Shown: one piece after another, positions 1 to 6,340 of the stretch | Position numbering within the stretch: the stretch's first letter is position 1 | How the letters are laid out: every line of letters begins with the position of its first letter | Assembly (NCBI GenBank): GCA_029938595.1 | Contig: JAOZUP010000219.1 | Span: 1-6,916, forward strand | Source: Thermoanaerobaculales bacterium | GTDB taxonomy: Bacteria; Acidobacteriota; Thermoanaerobaculia; Thermoanaerobaculales; Sulfomarinibacteraceae | Direction of reading: 5' to 3' | Length of the DNA: 6,916 nucleotides | The notes under the pieces: model-generated | The model's input: the letters and a program-made list of their open reading frames with translations, nothing else | Told to the model about the DNA's origin: nothing | Databases searched by the model: none | Translations under genes and position numbers: made by a program

Positions 1-758
1 TCATCGACCCAGACCGGCTGCCACGTCATATCGCCATCATCATGGACGGCAACGGGCGCTGGGCGATGGCTCGCAACCTCCCGCGTGTCGAGGGTCACCG
101 TGCCGGAATTCGATCGGTCCGCGAGACCGTCGAGACGGCCGCCCGCCTCGGTCTCGAGGTCATGACCCTGTACGCTTTTTCCACTGAAAACTGGAAACGG
201 CCGAGGCATGAGGTGTCCACGCTCATGGCCCTGCTCAAGGAGTTCATCAACCGCGAGCTTGAAAACCTGCGCGCCAACAACCTCCGGTTCCGGCCCATAG
301 GGCGCATCGACCAGCTCGAATCTTCGGTGCAACGAGAGCTCCAGCGCGCCGTCGACGGCACGAAGGAGTGCACCGGCACCCTGATCCAGATCGCCCTCAA
401 TTACTCCGGACGGCAGGAGCTCACCGACCTCGTACGTGGCGCTGTTGCAAAGGCGGTGGCCGGCGATCTCACTCCGAAGACGATTGACGAAGATTGGATT
501 TCCGACCACCTGGTCACCGGCGGGGGACCCGATCCCGATCTTCTGATCCGTACCTCCGGCGAGCAGCGAATATCCAACTTCCTCCTGTGGCAGGTTGCCT
601 ATGCTGAAATCTACTTCTGTCCGGTGCTGTGGCCGGATTTCACCACCATCGATCTCCTGCAGGCTGTTCTCGAGTTTCAACGTCGGGATCGGCGGTTCGG
701 TGGTCTCGCCCCGAGCGGCGGTGTTTTCACCCCTGCGGGCACGACACGCGCCGAGTGA
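1..758 (+). CDS. uppS: Undecaprenyl diphosphate synthase (isoprenyl transferase), 5' partial
   Basis: Cis-prenyltransferase that extends farnesyl diphosphate with isopentenyl diphosphate to make the C55 lipid carrier for peptidoglycan and other glycans; it acts at the cytoplasmic face of the inner membrane. The reading frame is already open at base 3. The 13 codons before the first visible ATG (42) encode IDPDRLPRHIAII, which runs straight into MDGNGRWA, the family's N-terminal catalytic motif. So ATG 42 is an internal methionine and the real start lies a few codons off the left edge. The catalytic Asp is encoded at 45-47. Also visible are FSTENWKRP (from 177), the diphosphate-binding RTSGEQRISNF segment (from 549), the VLWPDF motif and a closing RRFGG. 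The rest matches the family's usual length of about 250 residues. It lies 20 bases before cdsA, the common bacterial order. Identification is secure; only the start is missing. Confidence 0.96.
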   Translation, partial: IDPDRLPRHIAIIMDGNGRWAMARNLPRVEGHRAGIRSVRETVETAARLGLEVMTLYAFSTENWKRPRHEVSTLMALLKEFINRELENLRANNLRFRPIGRIDQLESSVQRELQRAVDGTKECTGTLIQIALNYSGRQELTDLVRGAVAKAVAGDLTPKTIDEDWISDHLVTGGGPDPDLLIRTSGEQRISNFLLWQVAYAEIYFCPVLWPDFTTIDLLQAVLEFQRRDRRFGGLAPSGGVFTPAGTTRAE

Positions 759-778
759 CGGCGGAGCGGCGGTAATAA

Positions 779-1591
779 ATGCATGCTAAGAGAGAGTTGG
801 TCGCACTGGCAGCGATCCCGATCCTCGCCGCCACCATCATCTGGGCGCCACCGTGGGCGTTCCTCATGGTTCTCGGGGCGGCTGCGATCCTCGCATGTAA
901 CGAGTTTCTGAACATGGCCCGGAGTGCCGGACTCGATGCCTCTCGTTGGCTGCCGCTGGTTCTGACCGGCATGGTATTGGCAGCCTCCTGGGTTTGGGGC
1001 ACGACCGGACTCGCCGTTTCGTCGATCGTCACGCTCCTCGCCCTGGCGGCGGCACGCCTCGCACATCACGCCTCTCCAGTCGGAAGCCTCGGGGCGGTTG
1101 CCGCTGAGAGCTTCGCCGTGCTGTATCTCGGTGCCACTGCGGCCTGCCTGGGGTGGTTGCGCCTGTGGCCGGTCGAACCCCAGGGGATACGTCTGGTGAT
1201 CTTTTTCCTCGCCTGCATCTGGGTCGGTGACTCCGGCGCCTACTACGTGGGACGCACCTTCGGTCGCCACCCCATGTCACCGAAAATAAGTCCCAACAAG
1301 ACGCTCGAGGGCCTTGCCGGCGGGGTCGTAACTACCTACGCGGCGGCGGCCCTGACGGCAAATATCCTCGACCTCGGTCTGGCTCCGATCCACGTCGCGG
1401 GATTGGCAACGATCCTCGCCGTGGCAGCACCCCTGGGCGATTTGGTGGAGTCACAATTCAAACGAGACAGCGGGGTCAAGGATTCTTCGACGCTTCTGCC
1501 CGGCCACGGTGGTCTCCTCGATCGCACCGACAGCCTCTTTTATTCGGCGCCGGTATTCCTTGGGTACCTGACGGCCACCGGTTTGGTGTGA
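779..1591 (+). CDS. cdsA: Phosphatidate cytidylyltransferase (CDP-diglyceride synthase)
   Basis: Integral inner-membrane enzyme that joins CTP and phosphatidic acid into CDP-diacylglycerol, the precursor of the major bacterial phospholipids. The 270-residue product is very hydrophobic, with several predicted membrane helices starting near residue 8. Residues 225-251 match the full CdsA family signature: S-x-F-K-R, then K234-D235, then P-G-H-G-G-L and D248-R-T-D251, which carry the metal-binding and catalytic acidic residues. Length is normal for the family (about 265-285). The ATG at 779 follows a modest GGAG (763-766) at rather long spacing; no better in-frame start was seen. It lies 20 bases after uppS, so co-transcription is likely. 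The next gene is rseP rather than dxr, which often sits between them in other bacteria. Confidence 0.95.
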   Translation: MHAKRELVALAAIPILAATIIWAPPWAFLMVLGAAAILACNEFLNMARSAGLDASRWLPLVLTGMVLAASWVWGTTGLAVSSIVTLLALAAARLAHHASPVGSLGAVAAESFAVLYLGATAACLGWLRLWPVEPQGIRLVIFFLACIWVGDSGAYYVGRTFGRHPMSPKISPNKTLEGLAGGVVTTYAAAALTANILDLGLAPIHVAGLATILAVAAPLGDLVESQFKRDSGVKDSSTLLPGHGGLLDRTDSLFYSAPVFLGYLTATGLV

Positions 1592-1664
1592 CGAAGATGC
1601 TCGCCGCTCAAACCCACACTTCTCAGATGAAATACGTCCTCACAAAAGTTGGTTCGGAGAATAG

Positions 1665-2990
1665 ATGCTGACGCTTGTTGCCTTCATATTTGTCATCGGG
1701 GTGCTGATCACGATCCACGAGGCCGGTCATTTCGGGATGGCTCGCCTGCTCGGAGCGCCGGTTGAAGTCTTCTCGGTCGGCTTCGGCAAACGACTCTGGG
1801 GTTTCGAGCGGGGCGGCACCGACTACCGGATATCACTCATTCCTCTCGGCGGCTACGTACGCATTCCCGGCCTCGGACCGGACGAGTCGGACGTCATCGG
1901 AGACAGCGAGGTTTCGGCCGAGCTTCTTCCGCGCTGGAAACGAGCCCTCATATTGCTCGCGGGACCAGTGACCAACATCGTCGCTGCGGTAGGTTTTGTG
2001 GCTCTCGCATTCATGATGGGTGTGGAGACCGCAGCTTACCTCGAGGAACCGCCCGTTGTGGGGTGGGTCGCACCGGGTTCTGCGGCGGAAACGGCCGGAA
2101 TCCGCGTCGGCGATACGGTGCACGCGGTCGCTGGCAAACCGGTAGCGGAATGGCGGGAGCTCGAAATCGCGCTTCTCACCGCCGGCAAAGACCCGTTGAC
2201 GCTGATGGTCGACCGGAATGGCGTGACCAGCGAGATGCCCATCACCCTCGATCAGGACAGCACTTACGGTTTCGGCGTGTCGGGTATTGAACCCCGCATC
2301 GAGGCGGTGATTCAACCGGTTCCCGGGGGGCCGGCCGAGGAGGCGGGCATCCGAGCGGGTGATCGCATCCTCAGTGTCAACGACCACCAGGTAAACCAGT
2401 ACTACGACCTCCCACGCCTCATCGAACCGCTTCCGGAGACCGAGATCACAATTGAAGTGCTGCGCGGAAGCGAACGCCGGCTGTTCACGTTCGTCACCAG
2501 GAATGAGGGCGGGAAGGGGAAGGTTGGGGTCGGTCCGGTCATTCCGACGTCGGTTCAAAAGTTCTCCCCCTTGCCGGCCTTCCGCTCGGCTACGGTCGAG
2601 TGCCACCGAATGACCCTCCAGACCTTTCGGGTGATTGGACGGCTGCTGACCGGCAAAACCTCGATCCGTCAGATGTCGGGACCCGTGGGCATCGCCAAGA
2701 TCTCCGGCGACGCCGCACGCAGCGGAATCCAGACCCTGATCATGTTCATGGGCGTCATCTCGCTGCAGCTCGGGATATTCAACCTGCTGCCCATACCTAT
2801 TCTCGACGGCGGCCACCTCACGATCCTCGCCTTTGAGTCCTTGATCCGGCGCGATCTCCCGCTCAAGGTCAAAGAGCGCATCCTCGAGGTCGGTTTTTAC
2901 CTGCTGATTTTGCTGATGTTGGTCGTGACCTTCAATGACATCGTGGTTCGCCTGCCCCCCGGGGTGCGCGAGTTCTTCTCCCGAGGCTGA
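1665..2990 (+). CDS. rseP: RseP-type site-2 intramembrane zinc metalloprotease (M50 family, two PDZ domains)
   Basis: Intramembrane protease expected to cut single-pass membrane substrates such as anti-sigma factors (RseA in E. coli) and leftover signal peptides. The 441-residue length is close to E. coli RseP (450). The zinc site is complete: H18-E19-x-x-H22 in the first membrane helix, and the third ligand in the C-terminal motif N373-LLPIPIL-D381-GG. A membrane-embedded LIPLGGYVRIPG beta-hairpin and a GPVTN segment (100-104) are typical of the family. Two PDZ domains lie at about 128-200 and 207-278, each with a GIRxGD core. The ATG at 1665 has GGAGA (1656-1660) four bases upstream. A 73-base gap separates it from cdsA; I saw no convincing promoter there. 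No sigma-E or anti-sigma gene is in the window, so the substrate is unknown. Alternative: a sporulation-type S2P, unlikely given two PDZ domains. Confidence 0.95.
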   Translation: MLTLVAFIFVIGVLITIHEAGHFGMARLLGAPVEVFSVGFGKRLWGFERGGTDYRISLIPLGGYVRIPGLGPDESDVIGDSEVSAELLPRWKRALILLAGPVTNIVAAVGFVALAFMMGVETAAYLEEPPVVGWVAPGSAAETAGIRVGDTVHAVAGKPVAEWRELEIALLTAGKDPLTLMVDRNGVTSEMPITLDQDSTYGFGVSGIEPRIEAVIQPVPGGPAEEAGIRAGDRILSVNDHQVNQYYDLPRLIEPLPETEITIEVLRGSERRLFTFVTRNEGGKGKVGVGPVIPTSVQKFSPLPAFRSATVECHRMTLQTFRVIGRLLTGKTSIRQMSGPVGIAKISGDAARSGIQTLIMFMGVISLQLGIFNLLPIPILDGGHLTILAFESLIRRDLPLKVKERILEVGFYLLILLMLVVTFNDIVVRLPPGVREFFSRG

Positions 2991-3017
2991 TCTGGGGACA
3001 TGCTAAGGTTTGCGCCG

Positions 3018-3719
3018 ATGGCACATCGTCTGCTCGCAGCCTTCGTCTTTCTTGCCTGTGCCGGCATCGTATTCTGGTTCGCCCTGGTCCACACCGTCCA
3101 CAGGGGAACGCTCGCGGTGCCCAACCTCGGCGAAGCGACGCTCGAGCAAGCAAATAGGCAGGTGCACGATCTCGGTTTGGAGTTGAATGTGGAGGAACCC
3201 GGGCTGTTTTCGACCTCGGCAAAGCCGGGAACCATTGCCGCTCAGGAGCCGCCTCCAGGATTTCACGTCAAGGCCGGATCGACGGTGACGGTCCGTATCA
3301 GTCTCGGGGGGGAAACCGTTTCCGTCCCTGATGTGCGCGGAAGCACCCTCAAGACAGCGCAACGCGAGGTCGAACGGGCTGGCTTGATCCCCGGATTGCG
3401 AGCCCGCGTCGAAGGACAGGGGGCCGCCGACCAGGTGATTGCCACCGGCCCACCGGTCGGCAAAGAGGTCGCCCCGATGGTTCCGGTCGACCTTCTGGTC
3501 AACAACGCCCCGAGTCGCCAACAGTGGGTCATGCCGTCTCTGGTCACACAGCCCCTGGCACAGGTCGAGCACTTCTGCAGAGTCAACCGTCTGCGCCTCG
3601 GCCGGGCGCGGGAGGTTGCATATCCCGGGATGCCGGCGGGTGTTGTGCTTCGCCAGTACCCGCCGGCGGGTTCCCCGGTCGCACCTTCGGAGATCATCAC
3701 CGTATGGGTGAGCCGATGA
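3018..3719 (+). CDS. Membrane-anchored protein with three PASTA domains and no kinase
   Basis: A short N-terminus is followed by one membrane helix (about residues 4-26: LLAAFVFLACAGIVFWFALV), then three extracytoplasmic PASTA domains at about 31-98, 99-168 and 170-233. Each PASTA unit shows the usual pattern: VPNLGEATLEQA, VPDVRGSTLKTA and MPSLVTQPLAQV openings, then a PPxGxxV-type turn and a closing beta strand such as ITVWVSR. PASTA domains bind muropeptides or beta-lactams in some Ser/Thr kinases and penicillin-binding proteins, but no kinase or transpeptidase domain is present, so the exact job is unknown. Two in-frame starts are possible: ATG 3000, with GGGG too close upstream, and ATG 3018, with AAGG (3005-3008) nine bases upstream. 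The latter is preferred and gives 233 residues. The gene follows rseP closely, and its TGA overlaps the rpe ATG (ATGA at 3716-3719), so translation of the two is probably coupled. Confidence 0.88.
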   Translation: MAHRLLAAFVFLACAGIVFWFALVHTVHRGTLAVPNLGEATLEQANRQVHDLGLELNVEEPGLFSTSAKPGTIAAQEPPPGFHVKAGSTVTVRISLGGETVSVPDVRGSTLKTAQREVERAGLIPGLRARVEGQGAADQVIATGPPVGKEVAPMVPVDLLVNNAPSRQQWVMPSLVTQPLAQVEHFCRVNRLRLGRAREVAYPGMPAGVVLRQYPPAGSPVAPSEIITVWVSR

Positions 3720-4381
3720 AGGTCCGGCTGGCGCCGTCGTTGCTCTCGGCCGATTTTTCGCGCCTCGCCGATGAGGTGGCGGACGTGCAGTCAGCCGGTG
3801 CCGACCTTCTCCACCTCGACATCATGGATGGCCACTTCGTACCCAACCTCACCTTCGGCCCGCCAATAGTGAGGTCTCTCAGCCCCCACTGCAGCATTCC
3901 GATGGACGCGCATCTGATGGTCACCGATCCGGATGTCTTCGTGGATGATCTTGCGGCGGCAAAGGTGGCCCGGATCGCAGTCCATATCGAGGCCTGCAAT
4001 CACCTCCAGCGAACCCTCGGCCGGATCCGTGATGCGGGCGTTGAGGCCGGGATCGCCATCAATCCGGCCACTTCGCTGGGTCAGCTCGAGGATGCATTGC
4101 CCTGGGTCGATTTTGTTCTCGTCATGTCGGTCAATCCCGGTTTCGGCGGACAGGATTTCCTCCCAGAGAGCCTCGGCAAGATCCGTCGATTACGGCAGAT
4201 GACTGAAATGCACGAGCTGGACATCGCGGTCGACGGGGGCGTCTCCCGGGAAAATGCCGCCGCTCTGGTCGCGGCCGGAGCTACGACCTTGATTGCCGGA
4301 TCGGCCATCTTCGGCGCAGCCGACCGAGCGCGCGCACTCGCAGATCTCCGCAACGCGGCTCACTCCGGGGTTGTCCAATGA
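3716..4381 (+). CDS. rpe: Ribulose-phosphate 3-epimerase
   Basis: Cytosolic TIM-barrel metalloenzyme that interconverts D-ribulose 5-phosphate and D-xylulose 5-phosphate in the pentose phosphate pathway. The start at ATG 3716 gives 221 residues, the normal family length. It begins MKVRLAPSLLSADFSRL, puts the metal ligands at H33, D35 and H66 exactly as in E. coli Rpe, and has GGGTGAG-like ribosome-binding sequence just upstream. An in-frame ATG at 3704 would add only four residues (MGEP) and is not preferred. Other motifs: LHLDIMDGHFVPN, MSVNPGFGGQ and the phosphate-binding/catalytic AVDGGVS, with Asp at residue 173. The gene overlaps by four bases with the PASTA gene upstream and with bamD downstream, so it sits inside a translationally coupled trio with two envelope genes. 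Confidence 0.96.
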   Translation: MKVRLAPSLLSADFSRLADEVADVQSAGADLLHLDIMDGHFVPNLTFGPPIVRSLSPHCSIPMDAHLMVTDPDVFVDDLAAAKVARIAVHIEACNHLQRTLGRIRDAGVEAGIAINPATSLGQLEDALPWVDFVLVMSVNPGFGGQDFLPESLGKIRRLRQMTEMHELDIAVDGGVSRENAAALVAAGATTLIAGSAIFGAADRARALADLRNAAHSGVVQ

Positions 4382-5118
4382 CCATCGTACTACGATGTGG
4401 GTGTCTTTTCGTCGCTGCTCTTGTTGTCCTTGCGGGCTGTTCGAGTGGCCACAAAAAGCAGGACCAAATCCTGGACGAGTTGGCAAACCTCGACAAGGAG
4501 ACGATCTTTGAACGGGCTGAGCAGTTCTACTCGGAGAAGGAGTACCAAAAGGCACGTGAACTTTTCGCTTTTGTATATGACAGCTTCCCAAACGACCCTC
4601 TCGGTCACAAGGCTGCCCTGCGCGTGGCCGACACATACTCGGTCAAGAACGATGTGACCAGTCTCACAGAAGCCCGGCTTCGTTACCGCGATTTCGCCAA
4701 CCGTTACCCCAACGATCCGGATCGTGATTACGCCTTGCTCATGGTCGGTCACACCTACTCGGCCCGCAAGCTCCGGCCGGATCGTGATCTGAGCGATATT
4801 CAGCAGGCATTGGGGGCATATCAACAGCTCGTCAACCTCTATCCGAACTCGCGATACATGCCCGAGGCAGAGGATAGGATGAACGATCTCAATGAGTTGC
4901 TCGCCCAGCACGAGTGGATTGTTGCGCATTTTTATATGCGAAATAAGAAATACGTTGGCGCCTTGTGGCGACTCGAAAATATTCGCGAAAACTATCCAAA
5001 TTACTCTCAGATCGGCACCGTCAACGAAAAGATTACGGAGATGGAAACGGCCATTGAAGAGCGCGATGCCAGCTGGAAAAAGCACCTCGAAGAACTGAAA
5101 AAAGCGGCCGAGGATTGA
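4378..5118 (+). CDS. bamD: BamD/YfiO-like outer membrane assembly lipoprotein with TPR repeats
   Basis: Likely the BamD subunit of the BAM complex, which folds beta-barrel proteins into the outer membrane together with BamA. A lipoprotein signal peptide ends in the lipobox LAGC with the modified cysteine at residue 21; the next residue is Ser, which favours outer-membrane sorting. The mature part is all-helical with TPR-like units: AEQFYSEKEYQKARELFAFV (about 40-60), a RYRDFANRYPNDP unit, a QQLVNLYPNSRYMPEAE unit, and a last HFYMRNKKYVGALWRLENI unit, then a charged coiled-coil-like tail. Its 246 residues match E. coli BamD (245). The ATG at 4378 overlaps the rpe stop (ATGA), implying coupled translation. 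The DNA is visibly more AT-rich than its neighbours, especially at 4900-5100, partly because the protein is rich in Lys, Asn, Tyr and Glu. Alternative: a related TPR lipoprotein (CpoB/YbgF-like); the lipobox and length favour BamD. Confidence 0.88.
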   Translation: MTIVLRCGCLFVAALVVLAGCSSGHKKQDQILDELANLDKETIFERAEQFYSEKEYQKARELFAFVYDSFPNDPLGHKAALRVADTYSVKNDVTSLTEARLRYRDFANRYPNDPDRDYALLMVGHTYSARKLRPDRDLSDIQQALGAYQQLVNLYPNSRYMPEAEDRMNDLNELLAQHEWIVAHFYMRNKKYVGALWRLENIRENYPNYSQIGTVNEKITEMETAIEERDASWKKHLEELKKAAED

Positions 5119-5144
5119 CGGATGACCTGCCCATAGGTTAACCT
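5115..5144 (+). promoter_or_regulatory. Possible sigma70-type promoter for the LysM gene, overlapping a 10-bp palindrome
   Basis: TTGACG (5115-5120, five of six matches to the -35 consensus) overlaps the bamD stop codon. Eighteen bases downstream is TAACCT (5139-5144), a weak -10 that keeps the T, A and final T positions. The -10 lies inside the perfect palindrome AGGTTAACCT (5135-5144), which could be a repressor site. A start near 5151 would leave a leader of about 27 bases with a strong ribosome-binding site. This is the only sizeable gap inside the bamD-LysM stretch. The weak -10 keeps confidence low. Confidence 0.38.
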
Positions 5145-5164
5145 CAGATAGTGGTTTATCTACT

Positions 5165-5175
5165 GGGGAGAGAGG
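5165..5175 (+). promoter_or_regulatory. Strong ribosome-binding site fixing the LysM gene start
   Basis: GGGGAGAGAGG ends two bases before ATG 5178 and is the strongest Shine-Dalgarno-like sequence in the window. It rules against the upstream in-frame GTG at 5151, which would put this purine run inside the coding sequence and place nine extra residues before an otherwise standard signal peptide. Confidence 0.75.
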
Positions 5176-5177
5176 TT

Positions 5178-6266
5178 ATGAACGTCAAGATTCGGATTGC
5201 GATTCTCGCCATTTTCCTTCCCATGGTGGTTGTGGCCCAGTCGGTCGCACCGCCTCCGCAGCCGCTGCATCTGGTCGACAATCACTGGACACCCTACGAC
5301 CCGCCGACGGACTTTCCGGAAGGAGCGATGGTTCACACCATCGTCAAGGGCGACACCCTGTGGGATTTGGCGTCCCACTATCTGGGCGACCCCTTCCTGT
5401 GGCCTCAGATCTGGGAACGTAACCCGTACATCAAGGATTCACACTGGATCTACCCCGGGGATCCCCTGGTAATCGATCTCGCGGTCCAAGAGGCGCCGGT
5501 AGCGGAGACACCCGTGGCGGTGGACGAGACCATCGTCTCCGAGTACGGCGATGATTTCCCCGGGGTCGAGGGGGAGATGCCCCACCAGCTGGGAAGCTCG
5601 GCCGATGTCTATTGTTTTGCCAAGCTGGTGAACGACGAGAGCGTCTTCACCTTCAAGATAGCTTCCGCAGAGCGGATCCTGACCCAGACCGAGTACAGCG
5701 AGGGTGACGTAGTGTACTTCGACGGCGGCGTTGCGCAGGGGGTACAGGCCGGCGACCGGTTCGCTGTCCTCCACCGCATTCGCAAGCTTCGGCATCCGGT
5801 GTCGGACTCCCACCTGGGTATCGTCTACCAGCAGGTCGGACAGATCAAGGTGCTGTGCGCTCAGGAGAACACGTCGATTGCCGAGATCACCCTGGCCTGC
5901 GACCCAATCGTCCTCGGCGACGTTCTCGAACCGTTCACACCGGTTCCGGTGCCTCTGGTCATCGACCCCGACCGCACCGATCGCTGCGATGAGCCAAACG
6001 GCAAGCCGCTCGGCTACATCACCTACAACCGGGACGATCAGATGGACATCGGCACCTACTGGATGGTCTTCATCGATCTCGGTGCGGCGGACGGCGTCTA
6101 TCCAGGAACCTTCACGACGGTGTTCCGCCCCAACCCAGTCAAGGGCATGCCGCGGCTGGTGGTGGCCGAGCTCGGCGTCCTCACCGTCGGCGAGCATTAC
6201 TCCACCGCGCTGGTAACCTACGCTTGGCAGGCTCTCAACGTGGGGGATCGAGTCGAAATCAAGTAG
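5178..6266 (+). CDS. Exported LysM-domain protein with a duplicated C-terminal beta module
   Basis: A 362-residue protein. Residues 1-20 form a Sec signal peptide (positive N-terminus, hydrophobic core, likely cut at VVA|QS). A LysM domain at about 51-100 (VHTIVKGDTLWDLASHYLGD ... WIYPGDPLVI) should bind peptidoglycan or other GlcNAc polymers in the periplasm. An acidic, Ala/Pro-rich linker follows. The C-terminal region contains two similar units, at about 178-252 and 296-362. Each opens with a [VF]-Y/I-x-D-x-G-x-A-x-G-V segment, has a central Gly-x-Val strand pair, and ends with G-D-x-[VL]-E (GDVLE; GDRVE). This pattern recalls FlgT C-terminal-type beta domains, from memory only. Four cysteines lie in the exported part. 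The first ATG with a good ribosome-binding site is 5178. It follows bamD and ends in its own terminator, so an envelope role is likely, but the exact function is unknown. Confidence 0.85.
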   Translation: MNVKIRIAILAIFLPMVVVAQSVAPPPQPLHLVDNHWTPYDPPTDFPEGAMVHTIVKGDTLWDLASHYLGDPFLWPQIWERNPYIKDSHWIYPGDPLVIDLAVQEAPVAETPVAVDETIVSEYGDDFPGVEGEMPHQLGSSADVYCFAKLVNDESVFTFKIASAERILTQTEYSEGDVVYFDGGVAQGVQAGDRFAVLHRIRKLRHPVSDSHLGIVYQQVGQIKVLCAQENTSIAEITLACDPIVLGDVLEPFTPVPVPLVIDPDRTDRCDEPNGKPLGYITYNRDDQMDIGTYWMVFIDLGAADGVYPGTFTTVFRPNPVKGMPRLVVAELGVLTVGEHYSTALVTYAWQALNVGDRVEIK

Positions 6267-6292
6267 CGCGGAGGAATATCGACTGACATTTC

Positions 6293-6319
6293 AGACCCCC
6301 GTTCCAGCGGGGGTCTTTT
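6293..6319 (+). terminator. Rho-independent terminator after the LysM gene
   Basis: A perfect 9-bp stem, AGACCCCCG (6293-6301) against CGGGGGTCT (6308-6316), has a 6-base loop TTCCAG and is followed by a short T-run (TTTTCTT). It lies 26 bases after the LysM stop and should end the transcript arriving from the envelope genes. The T-run is short but the stem is very GC-rich. Confidence 0.88.
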
Positions 6320-6340
6320 CTTGAGTGATACTCTCCTTCC

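Noticed and set aside
677..1270. 197-codon open frame on the - strand across the uppS-cdsA junction
   Set aside because: Low-complexity Arg/Pro/Gly/Asp product antisense to two conserved genes.
1833..2816. Long open frame (327 codons) on the - strand inside rseP
   Set aside because: It lies wholly antisense to a well-supported protease gene. Its product is rich in Arg, His, Asp and Gly with no recognisable domain, as expected for a mirror frame of high-GC coding DNA.
2951..2970. CCCCCCGGGG run near the rseP end as a possible hairpin or terminator
   Set aside because: It is inside the rseP coding sequence, has almost no loop and no T-run after it. It is explained by Pro-Pro-Gly codons.
3630..3672. 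Repeated GCCGGCGGG words in the third PASTA domain
   Set aside because: The copies encode ordinary PAG-type residues of the PASTA fold and fit general high-GC codon use; they are not a DNA repeat element.
3524..3715. Upstream extension of rpe by 64 codons within the PASTA gene
   Set aside because: Rpe starts normally at ATG 3716 with H33, D35 and H66 in standard positions. The extension is a shadow frame of the PASTA coding sequence.
4390..5085. 231-codon open frame on the - strand inside bamD
   Set aside because: Antisense to bamD, with no domain seen. It arises from the codon pattern of the sense gene.
5151..5177. GTG start at 5151 for the LysM protein
   Set aside because: It would put nine residues before the signal peptide and bury the strong ribosome-binding site. 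ATG 5178 is better.
5439..6197. 252-codon open frame on the - strand inside the LysM gene
   Set aside because: Antisense to a gene with a clear signal peptide, LysM domain and strong ribosome-binding site. No motif or ribosome-binding site supports it.
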